64,000 nt of DNA, from positions 1,116,001 through 1,180,000 of the forward strand of contig NC_013895.2 in assembly GCF_000025225.2 (NCBI RefSeq), read 5' to 3'. A program made the position numbers and the translations under genes. The notes under the pieces are model-generated. The model was not told the origin of the DNA, made no database searches, and was given only the letters and a program-made list of their open reading frames with translations. This document shows, one piece after another, positions 11,661-20,394 of the stretch (positions are counted from its first letter, which is position 1; each line of letters begins with the position of its first letter). Source of the DNA: Mageeibacillus indolicus UPII9-5 (lineage in GTDB: Bacteria; Bacillota; Clostridia; Saccharofermentanales; Fastidiosipilaceae).

Positions 11661-12436
11661 TTATTTCCCCAAATTCCCCGACCGGCCCGACGTGCCTCTT
11701 TTTCAGCTAGTTTTAAACGTTTGGTATACTTGACATTAGGACGATATACTTTTGCTCTGGCATAGCCGTCCCGCACAATCTGTTCATTATACAATTTACC
11801 GTCACACCATACATAAGCCAATAAACGGTCGTATTTATCTTTGACTTCTTCGTCAAATTCCAGCTGCACTGTTTTACCGGTCAAATGTCCATCCGTGTAT
11901 TGCGAAGCTTTTTTGCCGGCCGGCGTGTTTCGACGAGGATCGGGATGAACCGATTCCGGAGCATCTATGCCGATCAAGCGCACGTGAGCTTTCACCCCAT
12001 CTGCAACCACAACCAAAGTGTCGCCGTCGACAGTTCTTTTAACTTCAGCCGTCAGCGTTGATCGTGGCTGTGGGGCCAGAAGTTGATTCGCTTTCGGCGA
12101 ACCTTCTGCATTTTCTCCGGCTGTCGGTGCAATTGAGGCTGCTGTGATCCGGACTTTTAACGGGTCTTTCGCCTGATCTGTCGCCTCCCCTGAAGCCAAA
12201 TCCGAGACTGAAGCCGTGGTCGAACTTGCCTCGGCCCTTACGGTTGTATGTACAAATGAGGTTGCTGTGGTCCGGCTTCTTTCCGAGTCTTTTATTGGAA
12301 GCTGATTGCAACCGAACTTATTAAACACAGCCACTATAAGCAGCACCAATAAAGTAGATAAACTATAGCCGGCACGATGACGTTTTCGTCTATGATAAGT
12401 TCGTCTTCTATCGAACGGGAAATTGCTATTTTGCAT
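11654..12436 (-). CDS. Staphylococcal-nuclease-like (thermonuclease) protein, membrane-anchored
   Basis: This 260-residue protein has a basic N-terminus, one hydrophobic segment (about 27-39), a low-complexity Thr/Ala/Ser linker (about 45-130) and a C-terminal SNase domain (about 131-260). SNase features seen are RTVDGDTLVV, VRLIGIDAPES (equivalents of catalytic Arg35 and Glu43), DKYDRLLAYVW (equivalent of Arg87) and the GRGIWG end. It is probably an exported, membrane-held calcium-dependent nuclease cutting extracellular DNA or RNA. The Cys after the hydrophobic segment is not in a good lipobox context. The linker contains two loosely similar copies of a segment, suggesting internal duplication. 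The ribosome binding site is weak. Confidence 0.87.
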   Translation of the reverse strand: MQNSNFPFDRRRTYHRRKRHRAGYSLSTLLVLLIVAVFNKFGCNQLPIKDSERSRTTATSFVHTTVRAEASSTTASVSDLASGEATDQAKDPLKVRITAASIAPTAGENAEGSPKANQLLAPQPRSTLTAEVKRTVDGDTLVVVADGVKAHVRLIGIDAPESVHPDPRRNTPAGKKASQYTDGHLTGKTVQLEFDEEVKDKYDRLLAYVWCDGKLYNEQIVRDGYARAKVYRPNVKYTKRLKLAEKEARRAGRGIWGNNG

Positions 12437-12524
12437 TTAATCATCCCCAAAACAATCGCATTAGCGACCGCTATTAAACGGCTGCCAAATATATTTTCTC
12501 ATCAAAATAGTATATTTTCAATCA

Positions 12525-12554
12525 AGTAGCGAATGTATAAGTAGCAAATGTATC
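12525..12554. repeat. 15-bp direct repeat in the divergent intergenic region
   Basis: Two adjacent copies of AGTAGC(G/A)AATGTAT(A/C) occur at 12525-12539 and 12540-12554, between the minus-strand nuclease gene and the plus-strand oxidoreductase gene. The position would suit a tandem binding site for a regulator, but no regulator is known. Confidence 0.55.
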
Positions 12555-12659
12555 AAAGCCATACACCACTTTTTGTTAAAATAAGCGCATGGCTACAGCG
12601 GCAAATTGGAACAGTCGCTAAGCAGATCATCAAGTCAGAACAATAAGCAGGAGAAACTT

Positions 12660-14342
12660 ATGAATAATTTAAACTATCGCGGATCAGAAAGGGAAGGAAA
12701 CGTAATTTCGACCGAAAGTCCTTCCGTAATTTCCGTAATTTCCAACCGCCAACCGCTTTCAGCCCCGAATTCAGCCGGACAAGAACACTATGATGTATGC
12801 ATTATCGGAGCCGGAGTTACCGGTGCTGCCCTCGCCCGGGAATTAAGCCGATATCAACTAAAGGTAATTATTTTGGAATCCAGTAATGATGTTGCCATGG
12901 GCGCAAGCAAAGCTAATTCTGCCATAGTGCACGGTGGCTATGCCGAAAGCCACAACAAAGAAAAAGGCCGCCTGTGCTACCGCGGCCGGCGCGAATTTGA
13001 ACATTTGGATGCCGAGCTTAATTTCGGATTCCGCCCCATCGGTTCATTGGTACTGACCACGGATGAGTCGCAGTTGCCCGCACTTCAGGCGCTCTACGCC
13101 AATGGCCTAGCTAATTCCGTGCCGGACTTGGCAATTCTATCGCACGAAAAAATTGCAGCGATCGAATCAGCGCTGAATCCAGCGGTAAAATACGCGCTTC
13201 ACTGTTCCGGTGCCGGAGTGTGTTCGCCTTATGAGTACGTCATCGCTTTGATTGAAAACGCCATAACTAACGGCGTAGAACTAAGATTACAGGCAGCAGT
13301 TACCGCCATCACTCCGACTTCTGAAGGTTTTTACGTATGGATCAATGGAAACGACACTGTAGTACAGACGCGATACTTAGTTAACGCAGCAGGGGTCGCA
13401 GCCCAAAAAGTTACCGCCCTGCTCGATCCCAGCTTGCCGGAAAAAGACGAGATCGCAATCACTCCCCGTACCGGAGAATATCTCTTGATGCGCCACGGCT
13501 CGGGCTCGATAATTAACCATGTCTTATTTTCAATGCCCACAGCCATGGGGAAAGGAATTTTGGTCACCCCGACCTATTACAACAACCTCTTAATCGGGCC
13601 GGACGCTCTAAATGACTCTGCCGCATCCCTGGACACTCACGTGGATAGGCTTATAAAAATTTTCGCTGCCGCCGCCAAAACCGTAAACGGCCTTAATATA
13701 AATGATTTCATTCGCAGTTATGCCGGGGCCCGCGCTGTCGCTTCTACGGATGATTTTATTCTGAAGGCAAGCTCATGTTATCCCCGCTTAGTTTATGCCG
13801 CCGGCATCCAATCCCCTGGTTTAACCGCCTCGCCAGCCATCGCCGTCCGACTGGTCGAAATATTGCATGAACAAGGTTTGCACTGTCTGCCGAAACCTGA
13901 TTTCAATCCCTTCCGCCCAGCTATTTTGCCTGAGCGACCGGAAAATAAAGCTTGGTTGAACGGACATGAGCTATCCGCTGCCGTCAACCTGCCTTTGGGC
14001 GATCCGGAACGTTTAGTTTGTCGCTGTGAGCAGGTTGCGGAAAAAACTATCGACGAGGCAATGCGCCGCCCCATCCCCATCTTATCGCTTGACGCCCTGA
14101 AACGCCGCACCCGTACCGGCACCGGCTTTTGCCAGGGCAACTTTTGTGGTCCACGAATTTGCCAATTGCTGCAAGAAAAATACGGGCGTACCATTCCTCC
14201 GACCACCGATGTCGAAGCCGCCGGTCTGCGACGAGTGAAGAAGAAAGATTTACTCGCCGCTTACAAACCGGACGCTCCAAGCAAACCGGATGCTGCTAAC
14301 ACTTCTTATACCGGATCAATTTCGGCCGCTCCGAAAAATTAG
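12660..14342 (+). CDS. FAD-dependent GlpA-like oxidoreductase with C-terminal BFD-type iron-sulfur domain
   Basis: Belongs to the anaerobic glycerol-3-phosphate dehydrogenase (GlpA)-like DAO family. It has an N-terminal dinucleotide fold VCIIGAGVTGAALARELSR, the Ser/Ala-rich substrate-site region AMGASKANSAIVHGGY, and a C-terminal BFD/Fer2-like cysteine cluster (CRCEQV, then FCQGNFCGPRIC). The start is the ATG at 12660 with AGGAG upstream. An in-frame ATG 18 codons earlier lacks one. The length is 560 residues. In many Clostridia the homologue is followed by a NAD/FAD oxidoreductase and a DUF1667 protein. Neither is present here, so the electron acceptor is unknown. The stop is only 4 nt from the convergent punA stop. 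Confidence 0.83.
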   Translation: MNNLNYRGSEREGNVISTESPSVISVISNRQPLSAPNSAGQEHYDVCIIGAGVTGAALARELSRYQLKVIILESSNDVAMGASKANSAIVHGGYAESHNKEKGRLCYRGRREFEHLDAELNFGFRPIGSLVLTTDESQLPALQALYANGLANSVPDLAILSHEKIAAIESALNPAVKYALHCSGAGVCSPYEYVIALIENAITNGVELRLQAAVTAITPTSEGFYVWINGNDTVVQTRYLVNAAGVAAQKVTALLDPSLPEKDEIAITPRTGEYLLMRHGSGSIINHVLFSMPTAMGKGILVTPTYYNNLLIGPDALNDSAASLDTHVDRLIKIFAAAAKTVNGLNINDFIRSYAGARAVASTDDFILKASSCYPRLVYAAGIQSPGLTASPAIAVRLVEILHEQGLHCLPKPDFNPFRPAILPERPENKAWLNGHELSAAVNLPLGDPERLVCRCEQVAEKTIDEAMRRPIPILSLDALKRRTRTGTGFCQGNFCGPRICQLLQEKYGRTIPPTTDVEAAGLRRVKKKDLLAAYKPDAPSKPDAANTSYTGSISAAPKN

Positions 14343-14346
14343 TAAC

Positions 14347-15168
14347 TTACTTAATTGCTTCGATAACTGCAGTTACCAAGCGTTTAAAATCGACAGCCAC
14401 CCGGTCCGCCGTTTCCTGAACTTCCTTATGATTAAGCTCAGTTTTGGCCATACCGGCCGCCAAATTAGTGATACAGGAAATCCCACAAACTTCCAACCCC
14501 ATGTGCCGGGCTGCCATGGCTTCACACGCTGTGCTCATCCCGGCTGCATCCCCACCCAAAGTACGACAGGCACGGATTTCAGCAGGAGTCTCATAATTTG
14601 GCCCAGTAAATTGCATGTATACACCTTCTTGTAAAGCAATGCCCAAGCTAGTTGCCTGCGCCCGGATTATGGCCTGAAGCCGTGGGCTATAAACAGTACT
14701 CATGTCCGGGAAACGCGGCCCCAGCTCATCCAAATTAGCCCCGATAAGCGGACTAGGAATATTGGTGGTTATATGATCGGTAATCATCATAAAATCGCCA
14801 GGCTTAAATTTGAAATTGACCCCACCAGCTGCGTTAGTTAAGAAAATCACCTTCGCTCCAAGTAAACCCATCAGTCGCGTTGGCAAAACGACATCGCTCA
14901 TCGCATAGCCTTCGTAGTAATGTACCCTACCTTGCATAATTACCACTTTAACCGCACCGACATAACCAAAAATCAAGCGTCCGCTGTGTCCGGCGACCGT
15001 CGATTGCGGGAAAGATTCGATTTCCGCGTAAGGAATAACCTGTTCGACCTTGATTGTTTCCGCATAATCCCCCAAACCAGAGCCCAAAATCAGGCCGACT
15101 TCCGGCACAAAATTCGTCTTGCTGCGAACACTTTCCAGGCATCTCGTAAGTTTTTCATAAGTTGTCAT
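14347..15168 (-). CDS. punA: Purine nucleoside phosphorylase (trimeric PNP type)
   Basis: Phosphorolyses purine (deoxy)nucleosides to base plus (deoxy)ribose-1-phosphate. Family signatures are GLILGSGLGDYAE, VAGHSGRLIFGYV, VIMQGRVHYYEGY and the active-site segment FLTNAAGGVN. The start is at 15168 (MTTYEKL), preceded by GGAGG with 5 nt spacing. An upstream in-frame ATG adds only five codons and has no site. The length of 273 residues fits the family. It is the last gene of the nucleoside operon, directly after the Crp/Fnr regulator. No terminator was seen before the convergent oxidoreductase gene. Confidence 0.94.
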   Translation of the reverse strand: MTTYEKLTRCLESVRSKTNFVPEVGLILGSGLGDYAETIKVEQVIPYAEIESFPQSTVAGHSGRLIFGYVGAVKVVIMQGRVHYYEGYAMSDVVLPTRLMGLLGAKVIFLTNAAGGVNFKFKPGDFMMITDHITTNIPSPLIGANLDELGPRFPDMSTVYSPRLQAIIRAQATSLGIALQEGVYMQFTGPNYETPAEIRACRTLGGDAAGMSTACEAMAARHMGLEVCGISCITNLAAGMAKTELNHKEVQETADRVAVDFKRLVTAVIEAIK

Positions 15169-15196
15169 AATTTCCTCCGTCAATCAGTTATAAATG

Positions 15197-15925
15197 CTAT
15201 ATATTCGCCGTACGCGAAACAATTTTCACTAACTTGTGATATTGTTCTTCATTAACATACAAATCGTGACCCATCTGAGTTATCACACCTTCACTCTCAA
15301 ACTTTTTTACCGCCCGATTGATGGTCTTAACACATAAGCCAGTGGCATCGGACAGATCCTGACGAGTTCCTTTAACTTTCAGTATCCCGTCTTGAGAAAA
15401 ACGCTCAAAACGATTGGCCAACAACATTGCCAAGCGATCAGAGCCTTGTAGGAACAAAAACAACCGACTTTCGCGTCCCTGTTGTAACAAATATTCCCCG
15501 ATTAATTTTGCTTCCAACCGCAAAGCGTTGGGATCAGATAAAATCCACTCTTTAAACTTAGCCTTAGGCAATTTAACCATAATACAAGGAGTCACCGTTT
15601 GTAAGGTCGTCCGGTAAAAATCCAGATCCATAATTATTTCCATGCCGCCCATAGCATAGACATGATCAAATCGCATAAATTCGTGGGTAATTCCGTCGAT
15701 GCGGTAATCTAAAGCTCTAATACTACCTTTGCCGACAAAAAATATAGTTTCCAAAGGAGTATTTTCTTCCACAAAAACATGTCCGGCCGGCATCGTTTCT
15801 ATCTTGCAGGCATCAAGCAACCAAATCGGAGCACTTTGAAAATAACGTTCAAACTCTTCCCGCCGCTTGCTGTCGATTTCACGTAAAAATGGGAAAGCTT
15901 GGTACAGATATTTGTTACCTTTCAT
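15197..15925 (-). CDS. Crp/Fnr-family transcriptional regulator inside the nucleoside operon
   Basis: This 242-residue protein has an N-terminal cyclic-nucleotide-binding-like beta-roll (about 25-130, with GKGSIRALDYRIDG), a long dimer helix (about 130-165) and a C-terminal Crp-type winged helix (GTRQDLSDATGLCVKTINRA near 188-207). The four-cysteine arrangement of Fnr is absent, so an iron-sulfur sensor is unlikely. It overlaps the end of add by 11 nt, so it is co-translated with nucleoside catabolic genes. It is a natural candidate to control this operon, perhaps sensing a nucleotide or sugar phosphate. The effector is not predictable from sequence. Confidence 0.87.
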   Translation of the reverse strand: MKGNKYLYQAFPFLREIDSKRREEFERYFQSAPIWLLDACKIETMPAGHVFVEENTPLETIFFVGKGSIRALDYRIDGITHEFMRFDHVYAMGGMEIIMDLDFYRTTLQTVTPCIMVKLPKAKFKEWILSDPNALRLEAKLIGEYLLQQGRESRLFLFLQGSDRLAMLLANRFERFSQDGILKVKGTRQDLSDATGLCVKTINRAVKKFESEGVITQMGHDLYVNEEQYHKLVKIVSRTANI

Positions 15926-16895
15926 GCCAAATCTTCTTTCTTAACTTTGCTTTTATCTCAGGCGACGCGAAGGCGGTATCCGCCGCGTTGGCCGTAATTT
16001 GGCGTAACTCAGTTTCGGTAAGGCCAAAATTATCCACCAACAACGCCATTTCTCGCGTCAGGCTGGTATTACTTACCGTTCGGTTGTCAGTGTTGACCGT
16101 AACTTTCAGACCGGCTGCCAAAAATTCCCGCAAAGGAAATTCGTGGAGTGAGTCAACCGCTTTAGTTTGCAAATTACTGGTTGGACACATCTCAATACCG
16201 ATTTTATGCTCACGGCAGGTATCAATGAGTTGCGCTTGCCCACTTATAGCAATACCGTGACCAATACGTCTGGCACCAGTATTTAAAGCAACCGCTACAT
16301 TTTTATGATCGTGGCATTCCCCGGCGTGAATGGTAAAAGGATGGCCCTCTTTGGCTACCGAGGCAAATAAATCGCTAAACATCGACATCGGATAAGCCGC
16401 TTCATCTCCGGCCAAATCCAATGCACATAAACCATGCCCCCAAAAATCATTGATATCTCTGATCATTTGGCGGCTGTCATCCAGCGCATGATGGCGCATG
16501 ACACAGGCGATTACCCCATAATCTATGCCAGTTTCTTGGCGTCCGGCTTCCATTCCGTCGATTACCGCTTCCATTACTTGGAACGCAGAAATATTTTGAT
16601 TAACCGACTGCAGCGGGGCCAATCGCGCTTCTACATAAACTACATTTTCAGCACTTAAGTCCAACATAAACTGTTTGGCAGTTCGATACAAGCCAGCAGC
16701 CGTATTCATACATTGTAACGGTAGATCGAACTTGTGCAAATATTCCGCTAAACTTTTGCAGTCTTCAGCAACTTGTAGCTCGGAAGGGGCTACATCGCGC
16801 CCTAATAGATCGCTGACTAAACCTAGATTTATTGAACCGTCTAAATGGCAGTGCAAATCAATTTTGGGTAGAGCCAATAGTTCATTTAATTGCAT
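15915..16895 (-). CDS. add: Adenosine deaminase
   Basis: Hydrolytic deamination of (deoxy)adenosine to (deoxy)inosine. The zinc and catalytic motifs are all present: KIDLHCHLDGS (HxH), FTIHAGE (catalytic His/Glu), RIGHGIAI, and the Zn-binding Asp in KVTVNTDNRTVSNTSL. The last motif reads NTDN rather than the mammalian NTDD, a form that I recall from many Firmicutes enzymes. The length is 326 residues. GGGAGG precedes the ATG. It feeds inosine to the phosphorylase encoded two genes downstream. Confidence 0.93.
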   Translation of the reverse strand: MQLNELLALPKIDLHCHLDGSINLGLVSDLLGRDVAPSELQVAEDCKSLAEYLHKFDLPLQCMNTAAGLYRTAKQFMLDLSAENVVYVEARLAPLQSVNQNISAFQVMEAVIDGMEAGRQETGIDYGVIACVMRHHALDDSRQMIRDINDFWGHGLCALDLAGDEAAYPMSMFSDLFASVAKEGHPFTIHAGECHDHKNVAVALNTGARRIGHGIAISGQAQLIDTCREHKIGIEMCPTSNLQTKAVDSLHEFPLREFLAAGLKVTVNTDNRTVSNTSLTREMALLVDNFGLTETELRQITANAADTAFASPEIKAKLRKKIWHER

Positions 16896-16925
16896 AAATC
16901 CTCCCGTGCCGCCGATTTAAGGCGC

Positions 16926-16952
16926 GACAAGGGCAGTTACCCCGCCCTTGTC
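16926..16952 (-). promoter_or_regulatory. Intercistronic hairpin between the BMP lipoprotein gene and add
   Basis: A perfect 9-bp stem (GACAAGGGC/GCCCTTGTC) with a 9-nt loop and no following T-tract on the minus strand. Such a hairpin downstream of a binding-protein gene can protect the upstream mRNA from 3' decay or act as a partial terminator, giving more lipoprotein than downstream enzymes. Confidence 0.6.
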
Positions 16953-17044
16953 ATCCTTAACTACTCAGCCTGCATAATATGATCTTCTAAATATTCACTT
17001 ATTTAACACAGACTTTCTAAATATTCATCTGAGTACTTGCGTAC

Positions 17045-18178
17045 TTACTTGATTACTTCAACTTTTACGTTGTCGGCAGGTACTTTTTCTGGAGCATCGA
17101 CATCGGTATCTTTGACCACTTTGATGGTACCATCTTTAAGGCCCTTGTAAAGGCGATCATAGTCGGCTTGGGTAAACTTCTTGAACTTGGAAGTCGCCAT
17201 AGGCAGTTGGATACCATTTTCAGCCGCGCCAAGAACCACGCTCTTGCCGCCAACGAACTTGTTGTCATAGTAGCTGGCCAAAGCATTGTAAACAGAGTCA
17301 GAAAGGTTCTTCATGGCCGAAGTTATTACCGTCTTTGATTCAACTGATTGGTCGACGTCCACACCGATTACCGCCTTGTTAGCTGATTCAGCAGCTTTCA
17401 TAACTGAGTTACCTGCACCACCTGCGCAAGCAAAGATACATTCAGCACCTTCATTGAACCAAGCAGCAGCTTTGGTTTGGTTCTCTGGAGTAGCGGCGAA
17501 ATTGCCTAAATAAGTATATTTTAAGGTAATCGCGTCTTTAGGTACGTTAAGTTCTTTAGCCGCAGCATTGACACCTTGAATAAAGCCGTAACCAAATCTT
17601 ACTACAGCCGGAACTGCGATACCGCCCATGAAGCCGAGGTTACGATAGCCCTCAACAACAGCAGCATAACCGGCTAAATATCCGGCCTGACCCTCAGCGT
17701 AGAAAATAGACAAAACGTTGTCTTTGATGTCAGTTTTCTTATTCTTAGTAGGTGCAGCATCAATAATGACAAATTTTACCTTCGGGTATTTGGTTTGCGC
17801 TTCATATACAGAAGTTTCAAACAGGAAGCCGGGAGTTACTACGACTTTAGCTCCGCCTTTAACGGCCAAGTCAATAGCAGCCAAGCAAGCTGCGTCCGAT
17901 TTTTCGGTTGGTTTGTAGTATTTATGGGTGATGTTGTGCTCTTTGGCATACTTTACCAAGCCTTCCCATGAGCCCTGGTTGAATGACTTGTCGTCAATTG
18001 TACCGACATCAGTAATCAAAGCCAATTCGTAATTGTTGCCGCCCTCAGTTTTAGCCGCCTCAGTCGCGCCAGCATTGGCTTTTTTGTCGACTGGTTCCAT
18101 TTTGGGTTTGACGCAACCGGTAAACATTGATAAAGCCATCGCAGCTATCAAAGCCAGACTGATAATGTTCTTCTTCAT
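17045..18178 (-). CDS. BMP-family nucleoside ABC transporter substrate-binding lipoprotein
   Basis: Extracytoplasmic lipoprotein of the Bmp (PnrA-like) family, which binds purine and pyrimidine nucleosides for an ABC importer. The signal peptide ends in MALSMFTGC, a lipobox with the lipidated Cys near residue 21. Family segments are LITDVGTIDDKSFNQGSWEG, IIDAAPTKNK, FMGGIAVPAVVRFGYGFIQG and VIGVDVDQS. The start is at 18178 (MKKNIISL), with GGAGGAG upstream. The length is 377 residues. It lies downstream of its transporter genes with pdp and deoC in between, and is followed by a strong hairpin. Confidence 0.94.
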   Translation of the reverse strand: MKKNIISLALIAAMALSMFTGCVKPKMEPVDKKANAGATEAAKTEGGNNYELALITDVGTIDDKSFNQGSWEGLVKYAKEHNITHKYYKPTEKSDAACLAAIDLAVKGGAKVVVTPGFLFETSVYEAQTKYPKVKFVIIDAAPTKNKKTDIKDNVLSIFYAEGQAGYLAGYAAVVEGYRNLGFMGGIAVPAVVRFGYGFIQGVNAAAKELNVPKDAITLKYTYLGNFAATPENQTKAAAWFNEGAECIFACAGGAGNSVMKAAESANKAVIGVDVDQSVESKTVITSAMKNLSDSVYNALASYYDNKFVGGKSVVLGAAENGIQLPMATSKFKKFTQADYDRLYKGLKDGTIKVVKDTDVDAPEKVPADNVKVEVIK

Positions 18179-18233
18179 TTTTTTCTCCTCCATTTTTTTA
18201 TTGTCAAACAGCCTAAGGCTGTCAGCAAACTTG

Positions 18234-18887
18234 TTATTTCGCTTCTTGTATTAAGCGAATGGCTGAGCTGGTACCGATACGATCACAGCCAGCAGCAATA
18301 AATTTTTCCATGTCGGCGACGGTTTTCACTCCGCCAGCCGCTTTCATTTTTACTTTGGGACCGATGTTGGCTTTAAAAAGTAGAATATCTTCCATTGTCG
18401 CTCCCGCCGTCCCGAAGCCGGTCGAAGTTTTTATGTAGTCCGCGCCGGCCGCCGTAACTACCTTACACATAGCAATTTTCTCCGGTTCTGTTAAGTAGCA
18501 GGTTTCAATGATAACTTTCAATATTTTACCACCTACGGCAGTTTTCAATTGACGAATCTCTGACTCTACCGCTGCGAAATCGCCATTTTTTACATCAGTT
18601 ATATTGATAACCATATCTATTTCATTCGCCCCGTCCGCCAATGCCTGCTTGGTTTCAGCGATTTTGGCCGCGGTGCAGCTGTAGCCTAGCGGAAAACCCA
18701 CCACGGTGCAGATATTTAATTTTTCGCCGTAGGTGTCATGTACTCGCTTGACATAGCAAGGTGGTATACACACCGAGGCCGTTTTGTAGGTAATAGCTTC
18801 ATCACAAAGTTTGACGATATCTTGCCAAGTAGTGAAAGCTTTCAAAATCGTATGATCCACATGTCGTAAAATTTCTTGTTGTCCCAT
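18234..18887 (-). CDS. deoC: Deoxyribose-phosphate aldolase
   Basis: Cleaves 2-deoxyribose-5-phosphate to glyceraldehyde-3-phosphate and acetaldehyde through a Schiff-base lysine. Family motifs are VDHTILKAF, VCIPPCYVKR, VGFPLGYSCTAAKIAE, EIDMVINI, KVIIETCYL and the catalytic-Lys segment DYIKTSTGFG. The start at 18887 (MGQQEIL) follows GGGGAGA. The length of 217 residues is typical. It is followed closely by the BMP gene. A phosphopentomutase, needed to convert deoxyribose-1-phosphate to the aldolase substrate, is not in this window and must lie elsewhere. Confidence 0.95.
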   Translation of the reverse strand: MGQQEILRHVDHTILKAFTTWQDIVKLCDEAITYKTASVCIPPCYVKRVHDTYGEKLNICTVVGFPLGYSCTAAKIAETKQALADGANEIDMVINITDVKNGDFAAVESEIRQLKTAVGGKILKVIIETCYLTEPEKIAMCKVVTAAGADYIKTSTGFGTAGATMEDILLFKANIGPKVKMKAAGGVKTVADMEKFIAAGCDRIGTSSAIRLIQEAK

Positions 18888-18956
18888 TTGGTCTCCCCTC
18901 AATCACTTAAATTTAATCTGTTCCTTAGGCCGATATCTTTCAGCCATCCCCATTAC

Positions 18957-20288
18957 TCAGGTCAAGTCAAAACGTTCAACCGCATCGGCGGTAACTCTGG
19001 CATAAATCAGCGGTTCTTTTTTCGGTTTTTCATCTTCAATACGCACCGCCGCGCGATACTCTGCGGCCGCCGCTTCAAACAATTGCGCATCATCAGCGTA
19101 AAGTGTTGCCATAACTTCCCCTTGTTTGACCGCTTCCCCCGTTTTCTTATGAATAATAATCCCGGCACTGTAATCAATTGCGCTGTCTTTCGTTTCGCGA
19201 CCGGCTCCCAACATCGCCGACGCGATGCCGCAGCCCTCGGTATCCATGAAACTTATATACCCGCTGCGGGGGCAAAGCACATCATAAGTGTACTTGGCCT
19301 TAGTAAACTTGTCCGGATCTTCAATAACTGCAACATCTCCGCCTTGGGCAGCAACCATAGCTTTTAACCGTTCCAAAGCCGAACCATCGGCAATTGCACT
19401 TCGAACTTGCGCAAGGCAGGTGGGGAGGTCGCCGCGGCCGGCCAGATAAAGCATATTGCTTGCAAGGCTTTCGCAAACGCCAACGAGGTCCTGCGGGCCT
19501 TTACCACGCAAAACTTCTATAGCTTCGACCACTTCCAGGCTGTTACCGATATTATGACCCAGAGGGATATCCATATTAGTAATTAAAGCGACCGTGCGCT
19601 TACCGGCGTTTTCACCAATTTTAACCATAGTCTGTGCCAATTTAATCGAATCGTCTATTGTTTTCATAAAGGCGCCACTGCCGGTCTTGACATCGAGCAA
19701 AATACAATCGTTACCGGCTGCCAATTTCTTGCTCATAATTGAAGTGGCAATCAACGGAATGCTGTCCACCGTGGCGGTAACATCACGCAAAGCATATAAC
19801 TTTTTATCCGCCGGAGCAAGATTGCCCGATTGGCCGATTACGCTCAGGCCAGTTTTATTGACAACTTCGAAGAATTCCTTCTGCTCGAGGGTAGTGCGCA
19901 TGCCAGGGATCGACTCCATTTTGTCCACCGTACCACCAGTATGACCCAGCCCACGCCCGGACATTTTGGCGACTTTAACGCCACAAGCTGCTACAATTGG
20001 GGCAATAATCAGTGTGGTTTTGTCGCCCACTCCACCGGTGGAATGTTTATCTACTTTTACTCCGTCAATCCCAGATAAATCGACCATGTCGCCGGAATGA
20101 GCCACTGCCAAGGTCATTGCTAAAGTTTCTGCTTCCGTCATACCGCGGAAATAGACGGCCATAAGGAAGGCGGCCATCTGATAGTCAGGAATGGTGCCGG
20201 CTACATAACCGTTGATCAGCTCTTTTATTTCAACGGAAGTAAGCGCCTCACCGTTACGTTTTTTCATAATTAAATCGTACATTCTCAT
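18957..20288 (-). CDS. pdp: Pyrimidine-nucleoside phosphorylase
   Basis: Phosphorolyses uridine, thymidine and deoxyuridine. The start is MRMYDLIMKKRNGE, with GGAGG 7 nt upstream. Motifs are KVDKHSTGGVGDKTTLIIAP (phosphate binding), KMSGRGLGHTGGTVDKMES (family signature) and KLAAGNDCILLDVKTGSGAF. The length of 443 residues matches Firmicutes Pdp/DeoA. It sits between the second permease gene and deoC, linking import directly to breakdown. Confidence 0.94.
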   Translation of the reverse strand: MRMYDLIMKKRNGEALTSVEIKELINGYVAGTIPDYQMAAFLMAVYFRGMTEAETLAMTLAVAHSGDMVDLSGIDGVKVDKHSTGGVGDKTTLIIAPIVAACGVKVAKMSGRGLGHTGGTVDKMESIPGMRTTLEQKEFFEVVNKTGLSVIGQSGNLAPADKKLYALRDVTATVDSIPLIATSIMSKKLAAGNDCILLDVKTGSGAFMKTIDDSIKLAQTMVKIGENAGKRTVALITNMDIPLGHNIGNSLEVVEAIEVLRGKGPQDLVGVCESLASNMLYLAGRGDLPTCLAQVRSAIADGSALERLKAMVAAQGGDVAVIEDPDKFTKAKYTYDVLCPRSGYISFMDTEGCGIASAMLGAGRETKDSAIDYSAGIIIHKKTGEAVKQGEVMATLYADDAQLFEAAAAEYRAAVRIEDEKPKKEPLIYARVTADAVERFDLT

Positions 20289-20394
20289 ATTAAATCCTCC
20301 ACATCCAGCCGTCACGGCCGGAGAAAATGAAATTTAAATTTTGTCAATCTGCATTAAATTTTTCACCCAAAGCATTTGCCATCCACGGCAATTA

